A stretch of 64,000 nucleotides of DNA from Asterochloris sp. CNOR1 (taxonomy: Eukaryota > Chlorophyta > Trebouxiophyceae > Trebouxiales > Trebouxiaceae). The translations under genes and the position numbers were made by a program. This document shows positions 47,301 through 57,014 of the stretch, in pieces. Positions within the stretch are counted from its first letter, which is position 1; each line of letters opens with the position of its first letter. The notes beneath the pieces are model-generated. The model saw only the letters and a program-made list of their open reading frames with translations. It made no database searches and was not told where the DNA came from. The DNA is taken from contig OZ017750.1 of the NCBI GenBank assembly GCA_963969365.1, forward strand, positions 372,001 through 436,000, read 5' to 3'.

Positions 47301-49951
47301 CCGTGGCTGGACCGCGCGTTCGCGGCCCTGAGACGCAGCCTGCGTGCGCCCAGCATCGCGGACGATGGCAAGCCTCTCTGGCGCCATGCAGGGTTTGCCC
47401 ACGACCCTGGAGGCCTCCTGGGTCACTTGGTGAGCCTTTCTCTACCTTTGTGAAAGAGAACCCTACCCCAAAACTATCATCCTCAGCTGGGCTGCCAGCC
47501 CTCTCTGCTGCTGCTTGGAGTGTGCTGCCAGCCTGCCTGTCTTCTGGCTGCAGTTGGGGCCCTCAGGAGAGGTGGAGCACTGCTTCCCGCTGTCTTGGGC
47601 GCCCTCGGTGAAGTCCCAACGACCAGTCGGGTACCATGTAGGTCAGGATCCTGAGTCAAAACCAGAGGCCTGGGAGGAGCAGACTCCTCTGCCTGCTGCA
47701 GATGTGCAGGGACATGCAGGAGCTCCCTGGCGGGTGAGTGCTGCCTGCGTGGCGCTACAGGGTTACCTGCAGTGTTTTGCTGTTGGACTGCTTGAAGGGC
47801 GCGTGGCACTGGTCGAGTCCCCACCATGGTCTGTGCAGTGCATGACGAGGCCAGGCAGATGGAGACTGTCTCTGTGTGTAGCACTGATGTGGCACCTGCA
47901 ATGTCTCTGGTGCAGCTTGGGGGGCGGCCTGTGCAGCCAGCCACCTTGCTGCCCATTGTGTCCTTCATGCAGAACTCCCCTGCAAAGACAGGCCGTGTGA
48001 TGGGGATGCCTGTGCCAGCTGGCATGGGCTGCCTGCATCTGTGCACAGCAGGCTGCATCGACACAGCAACCCTGAAGCAACACGTGCAAACCTCTTTTCC
48101 AATACCTTGCGCTTGCTGGGAAGCACACATGCAGGGATGCAAGGAAAACCAAGTGTTCTTGTTCTTTGCTTCAAGCAAGGAGAGGCGCCGCTTTTGCTTT
48201 GCATGTCTTTGCTCGGAAACAAGAACACAAGCTTCAGGCAAATATTGTATTAGCTGCTCTGTCGCTTTCTTTTGGCTCTGTGCTGAGCAGGGCCACAGCA
48301 CAGTTCTCCCAAGTCTTCAACCCTGGCAGAACCCTCAGAACCTCCCTTCTGCAGGGCCCAGGGGGCAGCGGAGCCTTCAGCAGCATTCCAGGGGTGTCAG
48401 AGTCCCTGGGCATGCTAGATGCCAGCCGAGTGCTGCAGCGAGATTTTGTGCCGCCCCCAAACCCTCCGGATTGGGTGCCGGCAGGAGGCGGCTCCTGGCC
48501 TTCAAGCAACTGTGCTCCCTTAGACGCTGGACCAGAGGAGCGGCCTGGTGCGTTGATGTCAGCGCCCTTTTGCAGACGTCCGAATCGGCAGCCGCGAATG
48601 CACGCCTTTGTTTACAAGCACCAGACTGCCAGCATGCCTGGTTGCAATGGTGCTTGCGCAGCCCAAAGGGGCTGCGCAGGCTGTGCTTGCACCTGTCCCA
48701 GTCTGCGCCCAACACTCTGCAGCTCACCATAGCTGTTGCTCTGACAGCATGATAAATCTGGAATTCAGGGCTGCCCAGTCCCTGTTTCTGTTGTAGCAGA
48801 ATTGGACCAGCCGTGTTGCTGATCGGGTGCTGCATTGAGGCAGGTGCTTTGCTGGTATGGCAGCAATTTGAGCTACTGTCAGCTGCACCCTTGTGTGCAA
48901 TGCCGCTGTGTCTATTGTGGCTGCATTGAGGCAGCTGCGCTGCTGGATTGAGTGTGTATCCCGAACTGCTGAAGGCTGCTGCTTTGTGCGCTGACAGCTG
49001 CTGCGCTAAGGGCAGATGCAGACGATGCCCCTGGAGCGGCTGGCACTCCTGAGCGGCCCATGGTGGCTGCCTCGCATGCAGCCTTCTTCACCCACTACTC
49101 AGCCATGGACTGGCGGGCAGCCTTCCCTGGTGACCCTGACCTAGGCCTGAATCCCTCAGCAGGCAGCCAGCTGACCTTTGAGGAGGTGATTGTAGCCACA
49201 GGCGCCTGCAACTTGTACACAGCAGCTTCTGCAGGACTTCCCCTTGCAGCAACACTACCTGCTGTACAGCGCCTGCTTGTTCACATGAGGGCTGCCCAAA
49301 TGTAATACAGCAGGTCAGGCAGTTGCTGTTCTGGTCTGGGAGCAGTCCACAGCTGCTTCAGCACTGCAAAGGCCTGGGTGCTCAGGAGCATGCTGCACTC
49401 TGCGGCTGCTTGCTTTGCAGGCACAGCAACTGGAGGATGCGTGGGAGCAGCACCGGCGCCAGCAAATGCAGCAGGCTGTGCAGCGGCACTCCCTGGCGAG
49501 CCAGACATACCAAGTCTGGAGCAAAGGGGCCCCCAGCCCTGCTGCAGAGATGCCTGTGCAGCCTGATCAGCATAGGAGCGACCTCTTCAGCCCAACACCT
49601 GCTGACAGGCTCCCAACCATTCGCCCACACAGATCCAGAGCCCTAGAACCAACACATCAGGCGCCGCCTGTGCACACACAGGTGGGCCCACTGCCAGCGA
49701 TCATGACCAAGGGTTTCAGAGGCCAGCTCCCAGCCCACCCTGCTAGATCAGCTAGCGCAATGCTGGTCCGCCAGCCTGATACAGAGGCCCCACAGCCCCG
49801 CTCCTTTAGCGTCATGGAGGGAGTATTCCCAGCGTACCAGCAGCTACCCAGCTTGCTGCCCCAAATTAAGCACAGGCATGTCACGAGGCCCCTTGGCTAC
49901 ATCTCCCGGCGGCCTGTTAATGTCTCCTCACCCCCTGTAGAGGTATGTTGA
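32334..49951 (+). CDS. Very large multi-exon gene, unrecognised low-complexity protein (~1,900 residues)
   Basis: I do not recognise the family. Exons with agreeing phase: 32905-33054, 34141-34259, 35261-35458, 36203-36474, 37298-37427, 37819-37901, 38086-38277, 38841-38927, 39515-39717, 39910-40043, 40500-40665, 41009-41187, 41742-41862, 42163-42386, 42810-42926, 43203-43394, 43647-44660, 44891-44969, 45456-45784, 46197-46506, 46806-46882, 47554-47733. Less certain ones lie near 32334-32526, 47300-47432, 48293-48545 and 49027-49185; the last is about 49422-49951 with stop TGA 49949. Features: Ser run after LPSRSI; basic stretch QRKMAAMRSLAASRLMRSMK; Ala-rich coiled-coil-like segment ARRRRKEAEHEAALAAAKAA; four DMAEP repeats (39951-40010); compact segment VIQTLVEAEVEGRMQQFVTR; a 338-residue Gln/Ala/Pro-rich exon with two copies of an ALQR-x(5)-ASL motif; an Arg-rich patch near 46420; and a C-terminal exon with QLEDAWEQHRRQQMQQAV. 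It is mostly disordered and could be a scaffold. One gene or two is not settled, but the phase chain from 36203 to 45784 favours one. Confidence 0.6.
33180..33530. repeat. Minisatellite with ~52-58-bp unit
   Basis: About six diverged units of the form GCATGRGATGTGGCTGTGCC followed by ATGCCAGCCTGTC and an AGAGCAGGGGC-like word. It lies inside the long intron 33055-34140 of the large gene. On the minus strand it mimics an open frame, which I regard as incidental. The rest of this intron (33830-34040) has a weaker ~75-bp repeat with GCTGTCTGAGC. Confidence 0.75.
34672..35350 (+). repeat. 265-bp tandem duplication including an exon and its acceptor
   Basis: Unit 34821-35085 is followed by unit 35086-35350 at high identity, and a more diverged partial unit precedes them at 34672-34820. 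Each full unit carries two CTCTGCAG-type acceptors and the exon start ALSLHxAAHLGxSLLSTSTAG. Only the last copy continues into an open exon (35261-35458). The 265-bp period is not a multiple of three, so the copies cannot all be read in one frame. Confidence 0.85.
35728..35809 (+). repeat. 49-bp tandem duplication with a TGCAG acceptor
   Basis: A 33-base word containing CTGCCTGCAGGCGCAGCGCT occurs at 35728 and again at 35777. Further CTGCCTGCAG-(G/A)CCCA words at about 35949, 36086 and 36198 resemble the true acceptor of the exon starting 36203. Confidence 0.75.
36440..36880 (+). repeat. 134-bp tandem triplication of an exon end with its donor
   Basis: The exon tail CATCCTGCCCAAACCCAG with donor GTAGGG at 36475 recurs with donors GTAGGG at 36609 and GTAAGG at 36743, both steps exactly 134 bp. 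All three copies keep a usable donor. Words such as GATGGGGCGTTTGG and GACAGGGCACC repeat between them, and a fourth, donorless trace runs to about 36880. Confidence 0.88.
38245..38800 (+). repeat. Scattered copies of an exon end (CTGATGCTGTCCCC) in the following intron
   Basis: The exon tail ATLMLSPREW with donor GTGAGC (38278) is echoed at 38352-38395 (donor lost, GCGAGC), at 38664-38705 and at 38772-38800. The intron start GCAGGGATCTGCTGCTCTG recurs at about 38503. Confidence 0.6.
39951..40010 (+). repeat. Four 15-base units encoding DMAEP
   Basis: Four near-perfect GACATGGCAGARCC repeats give four consecutive DMAEP pentapeptides inside an exon of the large gene. The acidic Met/Pro repeat is probably a flexible segment whose copy number may vary between strains. 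Confidence 0.85.
41143..41450 (+). repeat. Three copies of an exon end with donor
   Basis: The exon tail beginning CAGCTGCCTGAAGGCTCGGG, with donor GTAGGC at 41188, recurs with donor GTAGGC at 41319 (131 bp on) and GTGGGA at 41433 (114 bp on). The copies also share GGGCTGCTCA after the donor. Confidence 0.75.
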
Positions 49952-50178
49952 GTTTGTTGGAGTGCAAAATTGTTCTGTTTTGGGTGGCCCTTGCAAGGCT
50001 TGCTTCACTGACACGGGAACACAGTCATACCATGGAGGCTGAAGGGCTGAACCTGCTGCTGAATACATTGAAAAACTCCAGTGAACATGACAGATACATT
50101 TGTCCAGTCAAAGAACTTTCTGTGCCAGCATTGTGTGGCAAGTAATCATGATAATTTTGGGTGTTATTACAGGGGTTG
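49952..50178. other. Shared 3' interval of the large gene and SNAP190
   Basis: 227 bp separate two convergent stop codons. TTACA at 50166-50170 is TGTAA on the minus strand, close to the SNAP190 stop. No other feature was recognised. Confidence 0.4.
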
Positions 50179-53100
50179 CTATTCAGAGGCCTTCGCTTTC
50201 CTCTTCTGGCTTCTCTTGGGTGTTCCGCGGGGAGACTTCTTTGCCTTGGGGCCGCCCTTTGCAGCCAGCTTCTCCCTTTCTAGCCTATTCCAGCAGCGCT
50301 TGACCTGTGAGTCTGTGCGTCCAGCCATGCCTTTGGCAATGTGGCCCCAGTGCACCTTCTTCTTTCCAGGGTTGTCCTGCACCCACTGCGCCACCAGACT
50401 GGCCACTTCCTGATCCTCCTGCTTTGTGAAGGGCCCCTGGTTTATGTCTGGGTCCAACACATTGCACCAGCGCTCCCGGCATTGCACATCTGTGCGTCCT
50501 GGCACTTGCTTGGCGAGAGACGTCCAGAAGCCTCTGACGCCCTTGGGCGTGGCTGCATGCGCCTTCAGAGAGGCACACCCAAGAATTAGTGGAGTAGGTC
50601 TGAGGACGAGCCAGCCTGCAGCTGTCAGCCACCACCATTGCAGTCTCCAAGTCCTTGCTGGCCTCAGCACAGACCCGGGGCACTAGTGGCCAGTCACATG
50701 GCACAATGGTCGACCCGCCAAGCAGCAGCTGCAGCATGCCCAAAATCAGCGACCTCCTGGTCAGAACTTTGTTGTTGGGGCATTGCGTGTGCCAACTTTC
50801 TCAGGCAGTCGCAGCACATGGAAGCTCGGCCTCCTGTGCCAACCACTGCCCCTTGATGCATGTGTCTCAGGCAGTGGCAGCAGCCTCGAAGTACCTTGAT
50901 CAAGAGCTCATCCTCCTGTGCCGACCACTGCCCCTTGGCACGTGCAGAGCCCAGGGCCAGCACATTCTTGTAGTGGTGCATACACTGCTCATTCTGGCGG
51001 CCACCCCCAACCTCGGTGGCCACCAGCTGCCAGTTGTGCCCATGCTTTGCAACGGCAGCCTGCAGGACAGGTCTCAAGGTAGGGATGATTGGTAGGGGTT
51101 TGTTGGGTTGCGTACCTCTCTGTCGTGGGTTGCGTGCTAGACAGACCATGCCTGCTCGAGTGCAGTCTGCAGTGGAGCCGGCAGCTGGCCACTGCTAGAC
51201 TGGCAAGTTTGCGGCGGGAGCAGGCGTCGGTGAGCTGGCCTGCTGGTTTGGAATGGCCTGTGGACGCGCACGACAAGGGCAGAGTGTGTTGTGGTGCGCA
51301 CTGCAGGCCGGGTGGCTTGCACTGCAATGGCAGGCCAGGATGTTCCAGACAGGCACAGTCCGCACCAGAAGGGCTTGAGGCAGTGCAGAGGCAGCAAGTG
51401 CACACACAGACAGGGCAGGCAGGGGTTGGCCTGGGAGGGCGGAGAGCTCACCAGCAGCCGTTGCTGCTCAGCCTTGCTCCACTTCCCTGCGCCCTCCTCA
51501 CGCTTCTGCAACTCTCTGTAACGCGCCAGGCACTGCACCGCAGTTCGCCCTGTGTTGAGGTCCTCTGCCACAGCCTCCCACTGCAGGCAGCAAGTGTGAC
51601 ACCTTCAGGTCCATGTGCTAAGGCCCTCACCCGCAGCCGCCCACAGGATGTGTGATCACTTCCGGTGAGATCTCAGTGCCAGGCAGTGCAACAGTGTGCA
51701 AAGGTCCTCAGCCACTGCCTCCCACTGCAATCAGGACATGTGACGTCTTCAAACTATAACAGGGCCAGGCACTGGGATCCTGAGCCATGGCCTTCCCCTG
51801 CAGGCAGAACAAGCGACCGTGTCTCAGGTAATGCCAGAAAGGCCTGCTCTGCAGACTGACAACGCGGCTCTAGGCACAGGGCTGCTGCAGAGGCCGACAG
51901 CCACTGTTGTTGATGTAAGCAGTGCTTACTACCTGGTACAGAGCAGCTGGCCGGCCGGCCAGCTCAGGACACAAAGGAGTAGGCTCCCATGAAGTACAAG
52001 ACCTCAAGTGGCCTCACTGAGGAGGCCTGCCTGGCCACATGCCTATCAACTCAAGAGCATGTCACAAAGCAATCATGCTGCAAGCAGAAACTGTCTAGAA
52101 CAGCTAGAAGTCTGTCTGGTCTCAGAATATTGCCTCTCTGGCACACGCCAGCTGTGGAAGCCAGCACTGCCCGGGGTTTCAAATTGCAACGGCCTGACAT
52201 CGCATGGCAGAGCACCAAAATTCTGTCTTGGAACAATCTGCCCATATCTGTGCGTGCCCCAGCACAGAATAGCTTAGCAAAGCACCACACAGCACCAGCC
52301 GATGATCTTGCCGAGAATAACCAAAGCTAGTGCTCACGCTGCGCTCCTGATACCGCTTGGCCAGCTCCCTCAGCTTCACCTCCTCCTCAGCATTCCAGGC
52401 TCCATTGTTGACCCTGGGGCTGCAGTGGTTCAGCCAGTGGGCTCGACACTCGCCGCCACTGTGCCAGCCGAGAACATGGGCCACCTTGCGTTCAAAATGG
52501 TCCTCCCAGAACTCACGCCCCCAGGATGCCACTTCTGCCAGTATTCCTGCAGCACCGCCTACACGGTGTGAGGCGTGCTGCCTGCAGCAGCGCGGCTGTG
52601 GAAAGCTTGCACAGCAGCAGGGAGGGCTCCAGGATGCAGCTGCAGCTGAGGCCCTGCACCACAATCAATGCAGGGGCAAGGAGACAACAAGGCGCGAGCA
52701 CGGGTCATGCAGGGAGCAGGTGCAGTGCATCTACAAGGGGCGCACGCCGTGCATAACCAACTCGTGCCACTGCAATGCAGCAAGCCCACATCAGCCATGC
52801 CAAGTGCAGTAGCTTTCCCCCACGATGTCCACCAGGACCACAGCAGGAGAACATGATGCAGTGCAACGCCAGTAGCTGAGCACCCGGCCTTGCATGGCAC
52901 AGCACGGAGGCCGCTCCTGTGGGGGCAGATCAGCACAAAGCTGGCAGGAGCCGGCAGGCTGGAGTAGCCTGATGCCCCTCACTCCCAGTGAGCTCAGCAT
53001 GGCACATCGCGCAAGGGCAGCTCCCTGCTCAAGGCACTGGCAAGCGGCCCAGGGCCTGCAGAGTGGAGCAGCACAGCCCCAGCCAAGCTTGACGCTGAGC

Positions 53101-56100
53101 CCACCTTCATCCGGAAGTTCCAGGCCGTCTATGTGCTGAAGCATTGCTGCAAACTGGGCTGGCTGTGTGGTGAGCTGTGCACGCTTCCTGAGGCTGTCCT
53201 GCAGCAGTGAACCATGGTGGAAGTGGGAGGCAGATACCTGAAGTTGCATTTAAAGCAAGCGCAGTCTACATCTTTTGTCAGGCTCATGACCACCTTTCCG
53301 GTCAGCAGTAGGCACCACAGGGCTGGCAGATGGACGAGGCTCCAGTCTGAGGCTGTGACAGTGAACAGACCCTTCCTGACCGCGGTGACTGAAAGCACGG
53401 GCGGTGGCAGTGCCTGAGCAAGGACCCACATCAGCTTGCTTGGGTCCAGCATTCAGTCCCTGGCGTGTGATGCAGCACATTTGGTGCCCGCAGGGTGCAA
53501 GCCGAGGCTGCCTCCCCCAGGGGAGATGCATATGAGCAATGAGCACTCACTCTTGCCAGCTGCAACACCACCTCCCTCAGGCGGTCGCACTCCACTTGTG
53601 CCCAGCTGCTGTCCTGCCGGTGGGCATGGGGCATGAGCGCAAACACAGTCTGAGCGTCCTCATGGTCGGGGTTGGGCTCAGGATACTCGCTGCCATGCCA
53701 CCAGAAGCTGATTGGCTGATGGGGCCTCTGGGCGGTGTCCCTTTGAGGGTTAGCTGCACAACAGCAGGGCACAGTGTGACGGCGGTGCAGGTACAATCTG
53801 AGCATTCTCAGGGTCAGGGTTTGGCTCAGGGTACGTGCTACTCGCTGCCATGCCACCAGAAGCTGATTGGCTGATGGGGCCTCTGGGCAGTGTCCCTTTG
53901 AGGGTTAGCTGCACAACAGCAGGGCACAGTGTGACGGCGGTGCAAGTACAATCTGAGCGTTCTCAGGGTCAGGGTTTGGCTCAGGGTACGTGCTGCCCTG
54001 CCACCACCTTTTCATTGGCTGGTTGGCTACGTCAGGGCACTGCATCAGGCAGCTGAGTCAAGACAGTCTAGGCATCCTGGTGGTCAGGGTTGCAATCAGG
54101 ATGATCACTGCTCTGCCACCAGAATCTGACTGAATGGCTGGGCTTGTGGGTGCTGTCCTCTTAAGGTGCTGCTGCACAGGCACAGGAGGGCACACAGTGA
54201 TACAGCGTCACAGCAGCGCCCATATGGACGGCTCCTCTATCTTGCGCACCACCCCTGTGAGTCCACACACTACACCAAAGCCTTGTGCAAGGCTGTGTCA
54301 CAGCAGTGCCAGCCAACTGCGGCACGCATGTATAAACTCATGGAAATTAGCCCGTCTTGTACCTGGCCTGGCGTGACACCTGCAGCAGCACAGCTGCAGT
54401 GAGCAGGCTGCACAGTATTGCGCTGTACCACATTCCAGCCTCGCTCAATTAACACCTCATGTCTCCAGCTTTGCAGAGCCACAGAGCTTCAGTAGTGCCT
54501 TCAAATGGCCACTGCAATTGAGAGTGCCTGCCCCCCAGGACTGTGCCATCTCCTTTCTGATCAGGGCGCTTCAGCAAGCACTCAACACAAGCTCCTAGAG
54601 CAACAGCCAACACTCTACTTTTGAGGCAAGCTCTCGCATGAGTGCGCTGCTGTGCCCACGCCCTACACGCTGCAGCAGCGGCCTCACAATGCATAGAGCC
54701 TGGCTTCCCGCACCAGCCCTCACAGCCGTAGACCCCCAGCACGCGAAGCTCACGCATGACTGCGCTGCCGTGGCCCCTGCCCACACGCTCCAGCTGCACC
54801 CTCTTCTCGTCAGCCCCTTCGATACCCTGCTCGATCTGGCGACGAATGGTGTCCAGCCAATGGGCTACTCGGTCGTTGGCAGCCAGGGCTGCACGTAGCT
54901 TCTCGCGCTGCTGCTTCTGCAGCGCACCAGCAGAGCAGGTAAGAAGGTGGCTGCAGGCTGACAGAACAGAACATGGCCAAGCTCCAGCAAGCTCGAAAAC
55001 ATTGTACTCATGCATGCGATTCAGCTGCCCCCAAATGACACCTTTCCTTGCAGTGCCCTTCTGTAGACAGCATCTGCCCCACCGCACACCTGCAGACGCT
55101 GGGCGCACAGCCCTGCCTGCCCAGTCTGCTAAGGCTTGTCCGTTTGCCATGACCTGCTTCAAATGCATGCGACACTCTCAAAACACCCTTGCACTTGCCC
55201 TGTCTACAAACTGTGAAAAAACATGTCCCTGCAGACAGGAGCCCTGTACTGCCCAAAAAGCAACACCCTGCTCCCTGTTGTGTTGACAGTGTCGGACCAG
55301 CAGCCCCGCAGGAGCACCAGCACAGCTGTCAGCATACAAGTTGGCCTCGCAGAACGTATCCTGGTGCTCTTCTGCAGCCCCCCTGCCGTGAGAAAGCTTG
55401 GCAGCCCGACCCCAGGCAACTGCTGCTGCTGCATGTTGCACAGGATCAGCATGACTCTGCCAAGACTGTGATAATGTGACTGGCTGCTGTGACTCTGATA
55501 CAGTAAGCACCCCAACACGTCCAGCATCATACATGATGACAGCAAGGCGCAGGGGGAGCAGCACCACGCGCAGACCTGGGGTGGCCCGGCACAGTATTTG
55601 CAGCACAAGACAAGCAAGAAAATCACCAGGCGATCTAGTCTGCTGACTGGCTGCTCTGGCTCCGCCGGTGCTGCTGTCTCTGCTGGCTGTGCCTGCTGGC
55701 CATGAGCCCTGTCCTGGCCCTCCCAGTCCCCATCTTGGAACCTTACAGGGCCCTGGCAAACAGCACAAGCCAATGATGGGCTCAGCAGGTCCCAACCCAG
55801 AAGCTTCTGATGCAGTCCCACTGCTTGAGGATGCATGAAGGGTCTACTCGACGGAAAGCATCTCAAGCAGTGCATGCAGCACTTGCATGAGGCATCAAAA
55901 CCAGGGGATGCAGGACAAAGACTGGGAGGGAAATTGCCACAACCAGTTGCCACTGAACAGGTGCATCGCTCTCATGCTGTACCTTTCGCTTGCCCGCAGG
56001 TGTGCGACCTCGCCTGGAAGCTGCTTCGGGGACAGGCTCTGGGGGGCCGGTAGCTTTGCGTTTCCTGCCTGCCGTAGCTCCCTGGGGTGTACTGTCTTGT

Positions 56101-56388
56101 GCAGCAGCTGCAGGCGCTGCAATAGGCTCTGGCGGGCGGCTCTGCTGGCCATCGGCGCCGTGATCATCAGATGTCTGCAGCATGGCAGGTATCCAGTCCA
56201 GGTGGTGCTGGCCTTGCAGCTCTAATGTCCATAAGCGAGCAAGTGATGACCTTGTAGCGTGCCCCCAGCAGAACCCTGAGCTGCTGCAGGCTGTCCTCAA
56301 AGCAGGTGTTGTCTTCATCACTCTCATCACTGGAGGACTCCAGAAACTGCGTCCATTGCTCTGATTCCAGTGGTCGCTTCCTCGCCAT
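50179..56388 (-). CDS. SNAPC4: SNAPc largest subunit (SNAP190/SNAPC4), MYB4R1-like
   Basis: Exons found in transcript order: 56388-56251, 56174-55983, 55752-55627, 54916-54799, 53689-53551, about 52546-52338, 51580-51452, 51059-50895 and 50562-50179; small exons between them may be missed. The N-terminus is acidic (ESSSDESDEDNTCFEDSLQQ), followed by a basic Pro-rich linker (GRKRKATGPPEP). A helical segment, QQREKLRAALAANDRVAHWL, and PEPNPDHEDAQTVFALMPHA both match the conserved region before the Myb repeats of plant MYB4R1. The repeats follow as a half repeat (WHSGGECRAHWLNHC) and four full ones, with recognition helices GRTAVQCLARYREL, GRQNEQCMHHYKN, GRTDVQCRERWCNVL and GRTDSQVKRCWNRL. A half plus four is the SNAP190 signature. 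The tail is Lys-rich (KRSQKRKAKASE). It binds the proximal sequence element of small nuclear RNA promoters as part of SNAPc, in the nucleus. The start ATG gives a good acidic leader; upstream frames are closed. Confidence 0.88.
50820..50950 (-). repeat. 82-bp duplication of a Myb exon end
   Basis: The end of the third Myb exon (plus-strand CCTCCTGTGCCGACCACTGC at 50912) recurs at 50830 inside the next intron. The copy keeps coding resemblance (GQWLAQEAE versus GQWSAQEDE) but has lost the donor. Confidence 0.7.
51561..51815 (-). repeat. Copies of a Myb exon start with its acceptor
   Basis: The acceptor and first codons of the exon starting 51580 (minus TGCAGTGGGAGGCTGTGGC) recur upstream in the intron at about 51706-51734 (144 bp away) and, more diverged, at about 51779-51810. 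Both upstream copies retain a TGCAG. Confidence 0.75.
53570..54170 (-). repeat. 155-bp tandem array carrying a SNAP190 exon start and acceptor
   Basis: The acceptor and 5' part of the exon starting 53689 (EYPEPNPDHEDAQT) are repeated upstream in the intron. One copy is offset by exactly 155 bp (YPEPNPDPENAQIV) and a second near 53940-54000 reads the same peptide. A degraded copy at about 54060-54120 reads PDCNPDHQDA. The words GCCACCAGAAGCTGATTGGC and GGGTTAGCTGCACAACAGC recur between them. Confidence 0.88.
54620..54800 (-). repeat. Duplicated segment after a SNAP190 exon
   Basis: Minus-strand peptide-like words LERVGRGHGSAVMREL (near 54740-54800) and LQRVGRGHSSALMREL (near 54625-54680) come from a ~110-bp duplication directly 3' of the exon ending 54799. 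Either may belong to a longer exon form. Confidence 0.6.
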
Positions 56389-57014
56389 GGCAGATAAACA
56401 GAGAGATGCAAAAGTCCAAGAAAGAAACTAATAACAGCAGAGTCCCTTTACAGTTTGCACTGATCTGACATGGGGCCCAGCCATGGTGAGTCCCGTCAAG
56501 ATCTGCTCTTGTTATGCTAACCTGAACAGCTTTACCTTAGGCTGCCTGTTTGCTTGTGTTGTTGGGACACAGAAATGCTGCAGCACCTGGTGTGTCATTC
56601 AGACGTTGAGGAGTGCATTTTGCAAACATCAGGCTGCCTGTGAGTCAATAGTACTGTTCTGGGGGGAGTTGTCAAGCACTCTGATTAGCTGGGAAGGAAT
56701 ACCCGGCGCCACCATGTTGAATGGGCTGACCTTTCAAAAAGTTGGCTGATAATGCAAAAGCAATCAGTGAGCTTGAGAGACGCTTTCGGTGGTGGCTGCA
56801 CTCTGGGGATGACAGACAACATGTTGCTGTAGACAGCAGTGAATGCCTCCAGCATACATGCAGCAGCCCGCCGTGACACAGCCTGATCTTGGGGTCCCCC
56901 CTCGAGTTGGCAGCAATTCATTTGAGTTCCTCGTTGCCCCATAGCACTGACACCCTTCACGTTCTGATCAGGGGTATAACAATACTTTGCCTGTTGTTTC
57001 AAATTTGCTACGAC
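56389..57014. other. Interval between SNAP190 and FKBP16-1
   Basis: It should hold the SNAP190 promoter and the FKBP16-1 3' UTR. No gene or clear motif was seen. It looks relatively AT-rich compared with its surroundings. Confidence 0.4.
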
